Shown piece after piece: positions 8,761 to 18,069 of a stretch of 64,000 bases of DNA (its first letter is position 1; each line of letters starts with the position of its first letter). A program made the position numbers and the translations under genes. The notes below the pieces were generated by a model. It had not been told where the DNA came from. It did no database searches and saw nothing but the letters and a program-made list of their open reading frames with translations. Origin of the DNA: Dictyobacter formicarum (GTDB lineage: Bacteria; Chloroflexota; Ktedonobacteria; Ktedonobacterales; Ktedonobacteraceae); the NCBI RefSeq assembly GCF_016587435.1, contig NZ_BNJJ01000004.1, forward strand, positions 248,001-312,000, written 5' to 3'.

Positions 8761-9708
8761 GTGTTTTTCCAGATACTTGCGAAGGTTTTAATCTCGTCCA
8801 ATTTCTGGCAGGCGTCCTTGCAATTTGCGGCCCTGCTACTGTTGCCAGCTCTGGGCGGTTTGATTTCAGAGCGTAGTGGCGTAGTCAACATTGCGATGGA
8901 AGGCATGATGTTGATTGGTGCCTATGTGGGCGTTATGATGGCGATTGCCACTAACAATGTCTGGCTGGGTGTGGTAGGTGCCATGATTGCGGGTGGCCTG
9001 TTTGCCCTGGTGCATGCTATTGTCTCGATTCACTTTATGGCCAATCAGATTATCAGTGGTATCGCTATTAACCTGGCAGCCCTGGGTTTAACCAATTTTC
9101 TATTGCCTATTCAGACTCAAGGGCAAGGTATTAAAGCGCTGGATGATGCGCTGCGCTTGCCCCAATTGCACTGGGGCCCCCTGGCTAATATCCCTTTTGT
9201 TGGTCCGGTGCTTTTCCAGCAAAATATCATCTTCTATATCGCGTTGGTAATTCTGTTTGCCATCCACTTCTTGCTTTTCCGCACCAATATTGGTTTGCGT
9301 ATTCGTGCTGTTGGTGAGCATCCCCATGCGGCTGATACCGCTGGCGTGAATGTACGTCTGATACGTTACCTGTGTGTGATTAGTAGTGGTTTGCTCTCTG
9401 GCCTGGCTGGTGCTTTTTTGTCCTTAGGTATTGCCGGGATTTTCAACCAGAATATGACTGCCGGTGCGGGCTATATTGCTCTGGCTGCTGTTGTTTTTGG
9501 CAAATATTCCCCCGTTGGTGCAGCTGGTGCCTGCCTGATCTTTGGTCTGGGTGAAGCTTTGAGTCCGCGCCTCCAGGATACCGGCATCTCGGCAAATCTG
9601 CTGAGCACCCTGCCTTATCTGTTGACCCTGATCGCCCTGGTGGGCCTGGTTGGCCGTACGACAGCGCCTGCTGCCGATGGTATACCTTACGAGCCAGCAT
9701 CAGAGTAG
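8761..9708 (+). CDS. Nucleoside ABC importer, inner-membrane permease 2
   Basis: 315 residues, highly hydrophobic, of the YufQ/BmpC type. The signature stretch LGGLISERSGVVNIAMEG and the cytoplasmic coupling loop RAVGEHPHAADTAGVNV are both present. It starts with GTG, supported by AGGAGG in the last codons of the preceding gene. The stop codon TAG lies within the AGGAGG of the ATPase gene that follows, so the two are tightly coupled. Partner of the preceding permease in the heterodimeric channel. Confidence 0.94.
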   Translation: MFFQILAKVLISSNFWQASLQFAALLLLPALGGLISERSGVVNIAMEGMMLIGAYVGVMMAIATNNVWLGVVGAMIAGGLFALVHAIVSIHFMANQIISGIAINLAALGLTNFLLPIQTQGQGIKALDDALRLPQLHWGPLANIPFVGPVLFQQNIIFYIALVILFAIHFLLFRTNIGLRIRAVGEHPHAADTAGVNVRLIRYLCVISSGLLSGLAGAFLSLGIAGIFNQNMTAGAGYIALAAVVFGKYSPVGAAGACLIFGLGEALSPRLQDTGISANLLSTLPYLLTLIALVGLVGRTTAPAADGIPYEPASE

Positions 9709-9721
9709 GAGGAATGGATTC

Positions 9722-11314
9722 ATGCAAGAGAGTACTGTAATCACCCGACCTGAGGAAGGTTCGGCACCCTATGCGGTCGAGATGCGCGATATCTACAAAG
9801 CCTGGCCGGGGGTAGTGGCGAGTAACCATGTCAATCTATTGGTGAAGAAGGGCGAGATTCATGCCCTGGTGGGCGAGAATGGCGCTGGCAAGTCGACATT
9901 GATGAATATCCTCTATGGCATTGTCAAGCCAGATAGTGGAGAGGTGCGCATCAATGGCAAGACTGTACAGATCGCGGGTCCACGCGATGCGATCCGCCTG
10001 GGAATTGGCATGGTACACCAGCATTTTATGTTGATCCCTCCATTGACTGTGGCCGAAAACATTGTGCTGGGTAGTGAGCCCGGTGGTCTACGTGGGACTT
10101 ACGATCGCCAGCGTGCCCGTAAAGAAATTCAGAACTTGAGTGCACGCTATGGTCTGCCAATCGATCCTGATATGCAGGTCGGACAGCTCTCCGTTGGCCA
10201 GCAGCAACGCGTCGAGATCCTCAAGATGCTCTATCGTGGCGCGGACATTCTGGTGATGGATGAGCCAACGGGAGTGTTGACGCCGCAGGAGACCGATGAG
10301 CTGTTTGCGGTGCTGCGCGACCTGGTCAAGCAGGGAAAGACCATTATCTTTATTACCCATAAGCTGCGCGAAGTGCTGGACGTGACGGATTCAATTACTG
10401 TCCTGCGCCGTGGACAGAATGTGGGAGAACTGATCACTAAAGAGACTAATCAGCGCGAGATCGCCCGGGCTATGGTGGGACGCGATGTGTTATTGCGCGT
10501 CGAGAAATCGCCCGCCCATCCAGGACCCGTGATTTTGCATGTGCAAGATCTGGAGGCCAAATCGGACCGTGAGTTAGCGATTCTGCGCAAAGTGAGTTTT
10601 GATGTTCATGCTGGTGAGATCCTCGGCATTGCTGGTGTGGAAGGCAACGGTCAGACCGAGCTGGTAGAGGTGCTGACAGGTATGCGCAAGCCGGCGGGCG
10701 GCCAGATTACCATGGCTTCGGTGGTGGACGGGAAGGCCGGTCGGGCGAGGAATATTACAGAGATGGGTGCGCGCGGTGTACGTATTGCTGGTATGTGTCA
10801 CATTCCAGAGGATCGGCGTGAGAGTGGCCTGGTGATCACCGAATCCATTGAGGATAACTCTATCCTGGGGCGTCATCGCTGGAAGCAGTTTGCCTGGCGT
10901 GGCATAGTTTTGCATCTCAAGAATATTGCCAGCTGGGCCGAAAAGCTCATCAAAGAGTTTGATGTACGGACCCCTTCGGCTACGGCCGCTATGCGTACGC
11001 TCTCCGGTGGTAACCAGCAGAAATTGATCATTGCCCGCGAGCTGAGCACCGATCCGATTGTGCTGGTCGCCTCGCAGCCCACACGCGGCGTGGATATTGG
11101 CGCCATCGAATTTATTCACCGCCAATTGATCGAACAGCGCGACGCCGGCAAAGCTGTCCTGCTCGTCTCGGCCGAACTGGACGAGATCCGCTCCCTGTCG
11201 GACCGCATCGCCGTCATGTACGAAGGGCAGATCGTCGATATCGTCTCGTCCGACGCCACCGAAGAGGAGCTCGGCATCCTGATGACTGGCGGCCATCACG
11301 AAGCCGCCTCATAA
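9722..11314 (+). CDS. Nucleoside ABC importer, double-domain ATPase
   Basis: 530 residues with two ABC modules, as in YufO and RbsA. Module 1 has Walker [10 protein letters not shown], signature LSVGQQQR and Walker [11 protein letters not shown]. Module 2 has a degenerate P-loop ([10 protein letters not shown], no GKS/T), signature LSGGNQQK and ASQPTRGVD, where the usual Walker B Asp-Glu is replaced by Ser-Gln. That asymmetry is normal for this family, so module 1 is the likely hydrolytic site. ATG 9722 follows AGGAGG by 9 bases; the frame is open further upstream only because it overlaps the permease gene. Last gene of the importer operon. Confidence 0.94.
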   Translation: MQESTVITRPEEGSAPYAVEMRDIYKAWPGVVASNHVNLLVKKGEIHALVGENGAGKSTLMNILYGIVKPDSGEVRINGKTVQIAGPRDAIRLGIGMVHQHFMLIPPLTVAENIVLGSEPGGLRGTYDRQRARKEIQNLSARYGLPIDPDMQVGQLSVGQQQRVEILKMLYRGADILVMDEPTGVLTPQETDELFAVLRDLVKQGKTIIFITHKLREVLDVTDSITVLRRGQNVGELITKETNQREIARAMVGRDVLLRVEKSPAHPGPVILHVQDLEAKSDRELAILRKVSFDVHAGEILGIAGVEGNGQTELVEVLTGMRKPAGGQITMASVVDGKAGRARNITEMGARGVRIAGMCHIPEDRRESGLVITESIEDNSILGRHRWKQFAWRGIVLHLKNIASWAEKLIKEFDVRTPSATAAMRTLSGGNQQKLIIARELSTDPIVLVASQPTRGVDIGAIEFIHRQLIEQRDAGKAVLLVSAELDEIRSLSDRIAVMYEGQIVDIVSSDATEEELGILMTGGHHEAAS

Positions 11315-11330
11315 AATAATCGAATAAACG

Positions 11331-11480
11331 TAGGTGCGCCTCTTGCGGGCGCTTTTACCTTGCCTGCTCGAAAAATACATAAGAATGATGGTATGCATTG
11401 GAGAAATCGCTCCCTATCACCTCTTTTGGTACGTTTTCGAGTGAGAATTGAGGAAGCGCCTGCAAGGGGCGCACCTACGA
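11331..11480. repeat. Inverted pair of CTTGC-loop hairpins (REPIN-like)
   Basis: A forward copy TAGGT plus hairpin 11336-11352 (stem GCGCCT/GGGCGC, loop CTTGC) faces an inverted copy at 11456-11472 followed by ACCTACGA. About 100 bases lie between. Located between the importer operon and the convergent WD40 kinase gene, so it may also end transcription. Confidence 0.8.
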
Positions 11481-11584
11481 GTCGTTTTTCTTGTTGCTTT
11501 TAATATCTTGTTGCGCGTGTAAATTTCTATTTTCCTCCTGGCTCTGGCGTGTGATATTGGAGGGGAATACGGTGGGGCTAATCA

Positions 11585-13564
11585 CTAGACAGCCCACACC
11601 TGCACAGTTTTGTCAGGGCTGCCAGAGGCGATGCGTTTGCCGTCGGGAGACCATGCCACAGTGAACACTGAATCGGTATGTCCATGATAGGTATACACAT
11701 TCCCTCCACTTAGCGCATCCCACACCTGCACAGTTTTGTCATCGCTGCCCGAAGCGATACGTTCACTATCGGGTGACCAGGCTATAGAATCCACTCCTTT
11801 TGTATGTCCACGATAGGTATACACACTTTCCCCACTTGTCGCATCCCACACCTGCACGGTTGAGTCACCACTGCCCGAAGCGATATATTTGCCGTCAGGG
11901 GACCATGCCACGGTGAATACTGCATTGGAATGCCCATGATAGGTATACACATCCCCTCCATCAACTGCGTTCCATACCTGCACAGTTTTGTCACTACCGG
12001 ATGAGGCGATGCGTGTGCCATCAGGCGAGCTGGCTACGGCGTACACATTATCGCTATGACCAGAGTAGGTATAGACCTCTCCACCACTTGTCGCGTCCCA
12101 TACCTGTACGCTCTGGTCGCTGGCCGAAGCGATGCGCTGGCTATCGGGCAACCAGGCGAGTGCGTCGAAACCAGTATCAGTATTTTTGCTATAGGTATAT
12201 ACCGAAGCTTGACTGACAGCGTTCCATATCTTCACTTTAAAACCCGCCGAAGCGATATATTTGCCATCGGGGGACCATGCTACGGCGGCAACCAGACCAG
12301 GATTATGCTTGTTTGTATATACGTCTTCTCCATTGGCAGCATCCCATACCCGTGCGGTAGAGCTGTCATCGGATGAAACGATGCGTGTGCCATCAGGAGA
12401 CCATGCCACAGCGCGTACAGTATCAGTATGTCCATGATACACATAAGGAAGATGTGAGAGATATGAGTCTAAAAGCAACGCTCCACCACCGCCAGCAGCC
12501 GCCAATACCCCTACGGAGGCCAGACCGATTACGATTGTCCGTCGCGAGAATTTCTGCCCCGGTGTCGGTTTGGCTGGTGATGGGGGGATTGTCGCAGACG
12601 GTGGCATCAATCGATTGGCTGCTACGTTGGGATTCATTGGAACAGGTGGATTGCTATTGGCAACCTCTGTTGGATCTTGATGCATAGCAACTGGTGGGGC
12701 ATATCTTGTCTGTTCAACGGTCTGTTGAGAAGGTTGCCAGGTTGAAGCGCTCGCTTCTTGTAGAGCCGTTGCAAACAATTGTATGCTACCGAAGCGATCA
12801 TTGGGATCTTTGGCCAGTGCCCTCAAGATGACCTGTTCAACCTCGACGGGTAAAGTTGGCACCTTCTGACGTAACGGTGGCGGTGGCGTCATCATATGTT
12901 TGGCGAAAATTTCAGTATATGAGCCATCGAAGGGAGGTTCTCCACAGAGCCATTCATAAACCACGGCACCCAGTGCGTACTGATCGCTCGCGGCGCATGC
13001 ATGAGCCTGAATCTGTTCCGGTGCTATATAAGGAATTGTTCCTACTGATGACTGTGGTGTCGTCATTGATGAGGTACTATGGGCAATTGTAGCAACTCCG
13101 AAGTCGCTGAGAACCACTTCATTACGTGATCCAATGAGCATATTTCCCGGTTTGACATCACGATGAATGAGTCGTTGATTGTGGGCATATTGCAAAGCAT
13201 CGGCAATCGGCTTGACAATGGTGACCACTTCAGACAGAGGAACACGGGTCCCTTTGGGGTACCACTGGCGTAATGTTCCCTGTGGAAGATAGTCCATGAC
13301 CAGAAAAGGGATACCATGCTGAACGTCGAAGTCGAGGACACGCACAATGTTGGGATGATTAAGGGCGGCGATAATTTGTGCTTCTCGCTGGAAATTGGCG
13401 ATTTCTTGTTCGGAAAGATTCGTGTGCAAGATTTTGATTGCCGCCTGCCTTTGTAGGCGTAGATGGTGTCCCAGATATACTTCGGCAAAACCGCCTCTTC
13501 CTAGCAAACGATCCAACTGGTAATTGCCAAACTGTTGCCCTTCTCGATTCTGTTGTGCGGCCAT
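11585..13564 (-). CDS. Ser/Thr protein kinase with C-terminal WD40 propeller
   Basis: 659 residues. The kinase domain (about 14-270) has LGRGGFAEVYLG, Lys44, HRDVKPGNM (Asp136), DFG (Asp154) and GTIPYIAPEQ. A Pro/Gln-rich linker precedes one membrane helix (about 343-365). Residues 373-659 hold seven WD40 repeats of about 41 residues, each with WSPDG..IASGS and VQVWDA; repeats 2 and 3 are the most diverged. Seven repeats make a closed propeller, which would be exported as the sensing or docking part. AAGGAGG lies about 12 bases before ATG 13564. This architecture is known from Ktedonobacteria, Cyanobacteria and Actinobacteria. The ligand is unknown. Confidence 0.95.
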   Translation of the reverse strand: MAAQQNREGQQFGNYQLDRLLGRGGFAEVYLGHHLRLQRQAAIKILHTNLSEQEIANFQREAQIIAALNHPNIVRVLDFDVQHGIPFLVMDYLPQGTLRQWYPKGTRVPLSEVVTIVKPIADALQYAHNQRLIHRDVKPGNMLIGSRNEVVLSDFGVATIAHSTSSMTTPQSSVGTIPYIAPEQIQAHACAASDQYALGAVVYEWLCGEPPFDGSYTEIFAKHMMTPPPPLRQKVPTLPVEVEQVILRALAKDPNDRFGSIQLFATALQEASASTWQPSQQTVEQTRYAPPVAMHQDPTEVANSNPPVPMNPNVAANRLMPPSATIPPSPAKPTPGQKFSRRTIVIGLASVGVLAAAGGGGALLLDSYLSHLPYVYHGHTDTVRAVAWSPDGTRIVSSDDSSTARVWDAANGEDVYTNKHNPGLVAAVAWSPDGKYIASAGFKVKIWNAVSQASVYTYSKNTDTGFDALAWLPDSQRIASASDQSVQVWDATSGGEVYTYSGHSDNVYAVASSPDGTRIASSGSDKTVQVWNAVDGGDVYTYHGHSNAVFTVAWSPDGKYIASGSGDSTVQVWDATSGESVYTYRGHTKGVDSIAWSPDSERIASGSDDKTVQVWDALSGGNVYTYHGHTDSVFTVAWSPDGKRIASGSPDKTVQVWAV

Positions 13565-13891
13565 TCCTTATATGCTCCTCCTTGAGAAAAAATATGAGTC
13601 CTGTTCCTTCTTATGCGAGCTTATGAGAGAAAACTTTTCCCATTCAAGCATTATAACATTCAGAATCTAGATAATTTTATATAAAAAATGGAATGCGAAT
13701 TTTTATGTATTATAATGGCGATGAGAGTGATTTGATGCTTCAAGCCGATCTTGAATCGACGCCCTTCCCGAAGGCCTGTATTTAGCGGTTGTCTCTCGCC
13801 TGCTCAGCGCTTCCGCCTCCTCATCGTAGAGGTAGCGCAGCCTTCAATGACCAATCCTTTTTACATGAAAGACAACGAGAAAGAAAGCAAC

Positions 13892-14167
13892 ATGAGCCTG
13901 GCCTTCTTTATCCAGGGCATGGCTTTTACTGTCCTGGGGCTGGCCTGGACCAACTCGTTGCAGGAGTTTGTGCCCTCTAACTTGCTGGGCCGCGTCTCCA
14001 GCATTGATGTCCTGGTCTCTTCGGGCTTGCTGCCCATCGGCTATGGTCTTGCTGGCATTGCCGCCGATCGGCTTGGCGCCGCGCCAGTCTTTATGCTGGG
14101 CGGAGCCATCGCCGCCACCATCATCACCCTGGGGCTGCTGCACCCAACTGTTCGCGCCGTCGATTAA
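13892..14167 (+). pseudogene. Remnant of an MFS transporter (C-terminal helices only)
   Basis: About 91 residues matching the last three helices of a major facilitator exporter: NSLQEFVPSNLLGRVSSID is the cytoplasmic loop usually seen before helix 11, followed by GYGLAGIAADRLGAAPVFML. The first nine or so helices are missing. Upstream sequence to 13740 is not recognisable as the same protein, so this is a decayed 3' end rather than a working gene. Confidence 0.75.
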
Positions 14168-14194
14168 ATCAGAGCTGTTACCCACATCGATGCG

Positions 14195-14312
14195 TCAGGT
14201 GTTGTAGCGTTCCTGGTGCAGGATCTCTGTCAGAGGTTTGCGAGCATCTTTTCTGAGCGGGCGGCCCTGGCGTGCTTTTTCATCGGGATAGCCGAAAGAA
14301 ATGGCCGTAATT
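14195..14312 (-). pseudogene. Remnant of a nitroreductase (C-terminal about 38 residues)
   Basis: Translating the minus strand gives ITAISFGYPDEKARQG, then RPLRKDARKPLTEILHQERY and a stop. This is the typical end of NfsA/NfsB-type nitroreductases, where FGYPDE is followed by RKPLEEIVH.ERY. The coding signal disappears upstream of about 14312. Too short to appear as an ordinary gene. Confidence 0.65.
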
Positions 14313-14399
14313 TGAATGATACTATATATAGTAAAGATTAAAATGCATATTGAGCAATTTTTTTGATGTCTAAAAGGCCAGAGCAGTCCTATCTAAGTG

Positions 14400-14520
14400 T
14401 GTGTCTGAAAGCCGGACGTTTCGCGCCTTCGGCTCCCGATGCTACGCGCTTACAGCGCTCAAAAAGTCTTTGGCGTGGACTTTTTGCGCCTGCTGAAGCC
14501 CGTCAACTGTCCTGGGTGCA
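14400..14520. repeat. Degenerate composite repeat copy J
   Basis: Contains GATGCTACGCGC and CAGCGCTCAAAAAGTC followed by a short inverted arm GACTTTTTG, resembling the TACGCGCCTGCGGCGCTCAAAA module at 30015-30036. The long palindrome is reduced to arms of 9 bases (CAAAAAGTC and GACTTTTTG). Confidence 0.5.
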
Positions 14521-14562
14521 GGAGAACCTTGATTTCTATGAGGCAGCCTTACAAGCTATACA

Positions 14563-14602
14563 GCAGCTACGTGTACGTATACGTATACGTACATGTAGCT
14601 GC
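14563..14602. repeat. 40-bp near-perfect loopless palindrome
   Basis: Two 20-base halves pair with one mismatch. The core alternates purine and pyrimidine (GTACGTATACGTATACGTAC), the type of sequence that can extrude a cruciform or form Z-DNA. It lies in a stretch without a confident gene. Confidence 0.7.
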
Positions 14603-14757
14603 CGCGTTTGTGGAATTGCTCATTTGGAAAATTCCACCCTGGGCGGTTGTATTGATTGCGGCTGTGCTGGCAGCATAATGCAGCTCCTCTAATGGAGGAG
14701 CCGGGGAGAGAAGATGTCCGGGATGGCTGATGGTCAATTTCAGAGCATATATCTGCA

Positions 14758-15015
14758 CTACAGCTTTAAATAGACATAATCGGCGAGGTTGAAAAGTTGC
14801 TCGGTTTTGGTACCGCTGGTGGGATCAGTATAGCTCAGGAACACGAAATCGCTATCGCGGCGCACCCCCAGTACGCGTACCTCTTGCTGCATGACAATAA
14901 TGACATTGTCGCGTACAACTGTCCGTACATTTCTCCAGGCGTAGGTTGTCTGCTGGCGCGCAAACAGGAGTTGCTGCTGCTCCTGACGCTGTCGTGATAT
15001 TCTCTTCTCGACCAT
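14758..15015 (-). CDS. Small hypothetical protein (85 residues)
   Basis: An 85-residue polar protein. The Gln/Arg-rich N-terminus (ISRQRQEQQQLLFARQ) is followed by a beta-rich half with VRVLGVRRDSDFVFLSY and a C-terminal LADYVYLKL. No family is recognised and no signal peptide or membrane segment is seen. The start is preceded by a purine-rich GCAGAGATGA, a weak ribosome binding site. It lies among decayed genes, so it could be a survivor or a chance frame. Confidence 0.45.
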   Translation of the reverse strand: MVEKRISRQRQEQQQLLFARQQTTYAWRNVRTVVRDNVIIVMQQEVRVLGVRRDSDFVFLSYTDPTSGTKTEQLFNLADYVYLKL

Positions 15016-15256
15016 TCATCTCTGCTTTCTGACAGGAATGCATGCTGTAATTATCTTGTTAGCATGCCCGGTTCCTAAAGACTGTTGATGGATAGTGCCA
15101 GGAAACATCTGCCATCTACCCTTACCAGATCTCCTGAAAAGCCCCAGCGCAACTTTTAGCTGTACAGATTTCCCTTCTTTTATATTATACCAGTTTTTTC
15201 AATAAATTACCCCATCCCATGCCATCTCGTCCCTTTTTAGTTGCCGCCCATAGGTT

Positions 15257-15271
15257 CGAGGCTTGCCCTCG
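15257..15271 (+). repeat. CTTGC-loop hairpin, single copy
   Basis: Stem CGAGG/CCTCG around loop CTTGC, preceded by TAGGTT and followed by ATTA. The stem differs from the CGGGC type by compensatory changes. It sits immediately after the stop codon of the membrane-protein remnant. Confidence 0.8.
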
Positions 15272-15272
15272 A

Positions 15273-15368
15273 TTATCGCGCCAGGTCGAGCGGGAATGTG
15301 AGCAGGGTGCTGACGGTGATGAAAATGGCCAGGGTGAGCAGCGATGTGCCCAGGACGCGCCATCCTGG
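15273..15368 (-). pseudogene. Remnant of an integral membrane protein (last 31 residues)
   Basis: The minus strand reads PGWRVLGTSLLTLAIFITVS, then TLLTFPLDLAR and a stop: one membrane helix plus a short tail, typical of the end of a transporter. It abuts the LysR remnant on the other strand, so both were probably truncated at a junction near 15365. Confidence 0.5.
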
Positions 15369-15532
15369 GCTATGCCTTTATCTCGCAGTTGACGATTGAG
15401 CTCGAAGTGGCCACCCAATGCTTAAAACATATCCCGCTGTCCGGCTTTGAGTTGCAGCGACCGCTCTACCTGATTTTCTTGCGCCGCCAACGCTTTTCTA
15501 AAGTGGCCGAAGCCTTTCTGCAGCTACTTTAA
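15363..15532 (+). pseudogene. Remnant of a LysR-type regulator (C-terminal about 55 residues)
   Basis: Reads AILGYAFISQLTIELEVATQ, then CLKHIPLSGFELQRPLYLIF and a final SKVAEAFLQLL. This is the standard end of a LysR effector domain: the RPLYL strand followed by the last helix with AFL.LL. The DNA-binding and most of the sensing domain are missing, so it cannot function. Confidence 0.75.
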
Positions 15533-16096
15533 TTATTGTTCCCTTGGTAAAAGAGCAGCCTCGTTGGTCGGACGTGCGATGAGCTCTTCATAGATATTGC
15601 CCATTAACTCAATGGGATAAGGCATGTCATGGTCCAGCCACCACTCAATAAGGGCGATGGAAGAAGCCACAATATGATAGGAGGCAATTTCAAGCGGAAT
15701 GATACTGCCGGGCCGTGGACCGCTCTCGCTAATGGTGGTTTCTGTGGCTGCCTTGAGGAGCTGCTGGCGCAGGTTCTGGGTACCTAAGAGCGCGCGAACG
15801 ACTTCATTATGCTCTTGCACATAGCGGAATATCAGTGCTCCTGTGCTGCCTGGACCATTGGTGGGTTGAGCTGTGCGTAGTAAGCTAACCAGTTCGATCA
15901 AGACCACATCCAGCACATCTTTTAGCAGTTCATATTTATCTTTGTAGTGCCGGAAGAAGGTCGCATAGCCAACATCTGCGCGTTCGGTGATATCTCGGAT
16001 CGTCACAGCATCAAAACCTTTCTCCAGTGTTAGATCGATTAATGCTGTGGCCAGACGATGTTGCGTTCGTCTAATTCTGCGATCCTGAATCCCCAT
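15533..16096 (-). CDS. TetR/AcrR family transcriptional regulator
   Basis: 187 residues. The N-terminal helix-turn-helix (about 8-55) is clear: RRTQHRLATALIDLTLEKGF, then TIRDITERADVGYATFFRHY and KDKYELLKDVL. The C-terminal half is all helical, as expected for the ligand and dimer domain. It probably represses a neighbouring or its own promoter, but the adjacent sequence on both sides is mostly remnants, so its target is not obvious. Start ATG 16096 fits the usual N-terminal length. No clear ribosome binding site was noted. Confidence 0.9.
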   Translation of the reverse strand: MGIQDRRIRRTQHRLATALIDLTLEKGFDAVTIRDITERADVGYATFFRHYKDKYELLKDVLDVVLIELVSLLRTAQPTNGPGSTGALIFRYVQEHNEVVRALLGTQNLRQQLLKAATETTISESGPRPGSIIPLEIASYHIVASSIALIEWWLDHDMPYPIELMGNIYEELIARPTNEAALLPREQ

Positions 16097-16229
16097 GTTG
16101 TTTCCCGTCTAGCTGTATGATTGTGCGCATTTAGCATACCACATCCATGCATAGAGAGGAATAGGCACATTAGTGCTGTTGTGTTGTTTCGCTTTGCGGA
16201 CGGGTGCGTCCGCGCCCGAGCCCTTTTTT

Positions 16230-16273
16230 ATGGGTTACAGGAAATGGACTCCTGCCCATTTCCTGTAACCCAT
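16230..16273. repeat. Palindrome with 18-bp arms between TetR and ThuA-like genes
   Basis: Arms 16230-16247 and 16256-16273 match perfectly around 8 bases. The left arm is preceded by TTTTTT, as in the composite palindromes, so it is probably a shortened member of that family (copy F). It lies just downstream of the ThuA-like gene and could act as its terminator. Confidence 0.75.
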
Positions 16274-16329
16274 GTTGTTTTTGAGCATCTCTGGTGCGTA
16301 ATCATCTATATGTTTTTGCTGTTTTTTGA

Positions 16330-16974
16330 TTAGCGACTGGCCCAGAGCATGCCGCGCTGCATGATGGTTAATGCTTCGGGAACGTCAAAATCGGTACGTA
16401 CATGACCTAAGGATGAGTAGAAGACGCGGCCTTTGCCCCATTGTTTCTTCCAGACGACTGGTACGACGCTGCCGTCGATCCACTCGGCGTATTGGCCGTT
16501 GAAGGTGGTGGTGGCCAGTACCTCGATTTTGGGATCGATATGCATATAATACTGTTCGGAATGCATCTTGAAGTCGGATAGGCCAGCGGTAATCGGGTCA
16601 TCATGGTTTACGATGTTGACCGTATAATCGATGATATTGCCCGGGTGGGCTACCCATTGTCCACCAACCATAAATTGATACTCTGTGTTGTTGCGGAAAG
16701 AATCTGCCATGCAGCCATGCCAGCCAGCAATACCAACACCGCTTTTGACTGCTGAAAGCAACCCTTGCTCTTGTTCACGGGTAATGGTTCCCATGGTCCA
16801 GATCGGCACAATTAAATCTAAGGCCTGCATCTTTGCTTCGTCACAATAGACATCCAGGTTGGTGGCTACTTCTACCTCGTAGCCCTGTTCGCGCAGAAAA
16901 GGAGCAAAGAGAGCAGCTCCTTTCTCTGGCTCGTGTCCTTCCCATCCTCCCCAGACAATCAGTGCTGATTTCAT
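16330..16974 (-). CDS. ThuA-like domain protein (class I amidotransferase-like fold)
   Basis: 214 residues. Opening [19 protein letters not shown], central [15 protein letters not shown], then [20 protein letters not shown] and [12 protein letters not shown] near the end are hallmarks of the trehalose-utilization (ThuA) family. In ThuA proteins of sugar operons the role is oxidation of glycosides (3-keto sugar formation); here no sugar operon is adjacent, so only the fold is safe. ATG 16974 is chosen because the alignable family sequence begins there; the frame is open to 17145 but that extension looks non-coding. A dyad at 17080-17097 lies about 106 bases upstream. Confidence 0.88.
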   Translation of the reverse strand: MKSALIVWGGWEGHEPEKGAALFAPFLREQGYEVEVATNLDVYCDEAKMQALDLIVPIWTMGTITREQEQGLLSAVKSGVGIAGWHGCMADSFRNNTEYQFMVGGQWVAHPGNIIDYTVNIVNHDDPITAGLSDFKMHSEQYYMHIDPKIEVLATTTFNGQYAEWIDGSVVPVVWKKQWGKGRVFYSSLGHVRTDFDVPEALTIMQRGMLWASR

Positions 16975-17079
16975 TCTGCATTCCATTCTATCAAGTTTTT
17001 CGTTGAACTTGAAATATAGCCTCTGCTCATAAAAAAATAGAGGAAGTTGATTTGTTCCACTATCGTCATTATCATTGCT

Positions 17080-17097
17080 GTACTTCGAACGAAGTAC
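17080..17097. promoter_or_regulatory. Dyad upstream of the ThuA-like gene (possible operator)
   Basis: GTACTTCG and CGAAGTAC flank a central AA, all eight pairs perfect. Dyads of this size are typical operators for small dimeric repressors. Nothing shows which regulator binds. Confidence 0.45.
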
Positions 17098-17182
17098 TTG
17101 ATGTGGTCTTTTAAAAAGTATAGGGTTCACCTGCGCGTTTGTCAACGTAACGCGAGTGCTGTCAGGATGGTGCAGGCAACCA

Positions 17183-17824
17183 TCAGTGCCTGCTGGTATG
17201 GATCAGGATGAGCATTCCCTGTTCGATGGTGACGCTGGCGCGCTCCTGAAGGAGTTCGTTGCTGATGCCGCGCGGGGTGCCGAGCCGCAGGCTTTCTCCA
17301 TGCAGTGGATAAGCCAGATTCGTGGTGGTGATGGCTGTTACTTCGGGTGTGATGGGGAAGAGGGAGAGGAAGTCGCCTGGCTCGCCCACGATTTCGCTCT
17401 GGCCGGGACCCTGTAGTAGCCAGCAGGTTGTGGGTCCGTCGATGATGCGAATGGAGAGCTCTGGAAAGCCACTGAGCAGGAAGGTATTGGCTAGCGTATG
17501 CTCAAAGCGTGGTCCACCCAGCGCGCCCAGTAGTGTAATGGAACTGGCCCCGCGCTTTTTTGCCTCTAGTAGCGCCAGTTCTGTATCCGTTTCATCTTTC
17601 TGGCTAGGAACACGTACAATCTTGCTTCCCAACTGTTGTAGCCGTGCCAGTTGTTCGCTGGTTAGAGAGTCAAAATCCCCTAAAATCATGGCAGGAATGC
17701 AGCCGTACTCTAAAGCTGTGGCCGCTCCGCTATCGGCAGCTAAAATCAGGTTGGCGGTCTGGATGGCCTGGCGCACTGCCCGGCTCGAACGCAATGTACC
17801 GCCAGCAAAGATTACAATGTGCAT
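17183..17824 (-). CDS. thiN: Thiamine pyrophosphokinase
   Basis: 213 residues. Transfers pyrophosphate from ATP to thiamine to give thiamine diphosphate. Family motifs are all present: opening IVIFAGG, ADSGA (Asp31), GDFDS (49-53), [10 protein letters not shown] (76-85), and [10 protein letters not shown]. The C-terminal beta domain ends with [14 protein letters not shown] and a final hydrophobic strand. ATG 17824 is preceded by GGAAAAGGA and gives the usual family length; a start 36 bases earlier would add a non-conserved segment. The gene stands alone. No TPP riboswitch is seen upstream. Confidence 0.93.
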   Translation of the reverse strand: MHIVIFAGGTLRSSRAVRQAIQTANLILAADSGAATALEYGCIPAMILGDFDSLTSEQLARLQQLGSKIVRVPSQKDETDTELALLEAKKRGASSITLLGALGGPRFEHTLANTFLLSGFPELSIRIIDGPTTCWLLQGPGQSEIVGEPGDFLSLFPITPEVTAITTTNLAYPLHGESLRLGTPRGISNELLQERASVTIEQGMLILIHTSRH

Positions 17825-18069
17825 TCCTTTTCCCCATGTTGAGTCTGGTTTTCTTCTCAAGAATGTAGCACAGTATTATTGCTCTGTCTAGCATTTATTG
17901 GTATGGTATAAAGGGTTGAGTGCGGCGTTTATTTTAACGATTAGACTCGTGCTGCAAACCTGGCAGTTTATGTACCATATGCCATATGAAAGATGCCATA
18001 TCGATATGAGTGTGTAGCTGGATATATGCTACACAGCATGGCGGCAATTTTTTAAGGAAGGATTCAATC

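Noticed and set aside
14363..14692. Open frames over the 40-bp palindrome, including a hydrophobic 46-residue frame at 14538-14678
   Set aside because: They run through a degenerate repeat and an alternating palindrome (giving YVYVYVYV by necessity), and the ribosome binding site is poorly placed.
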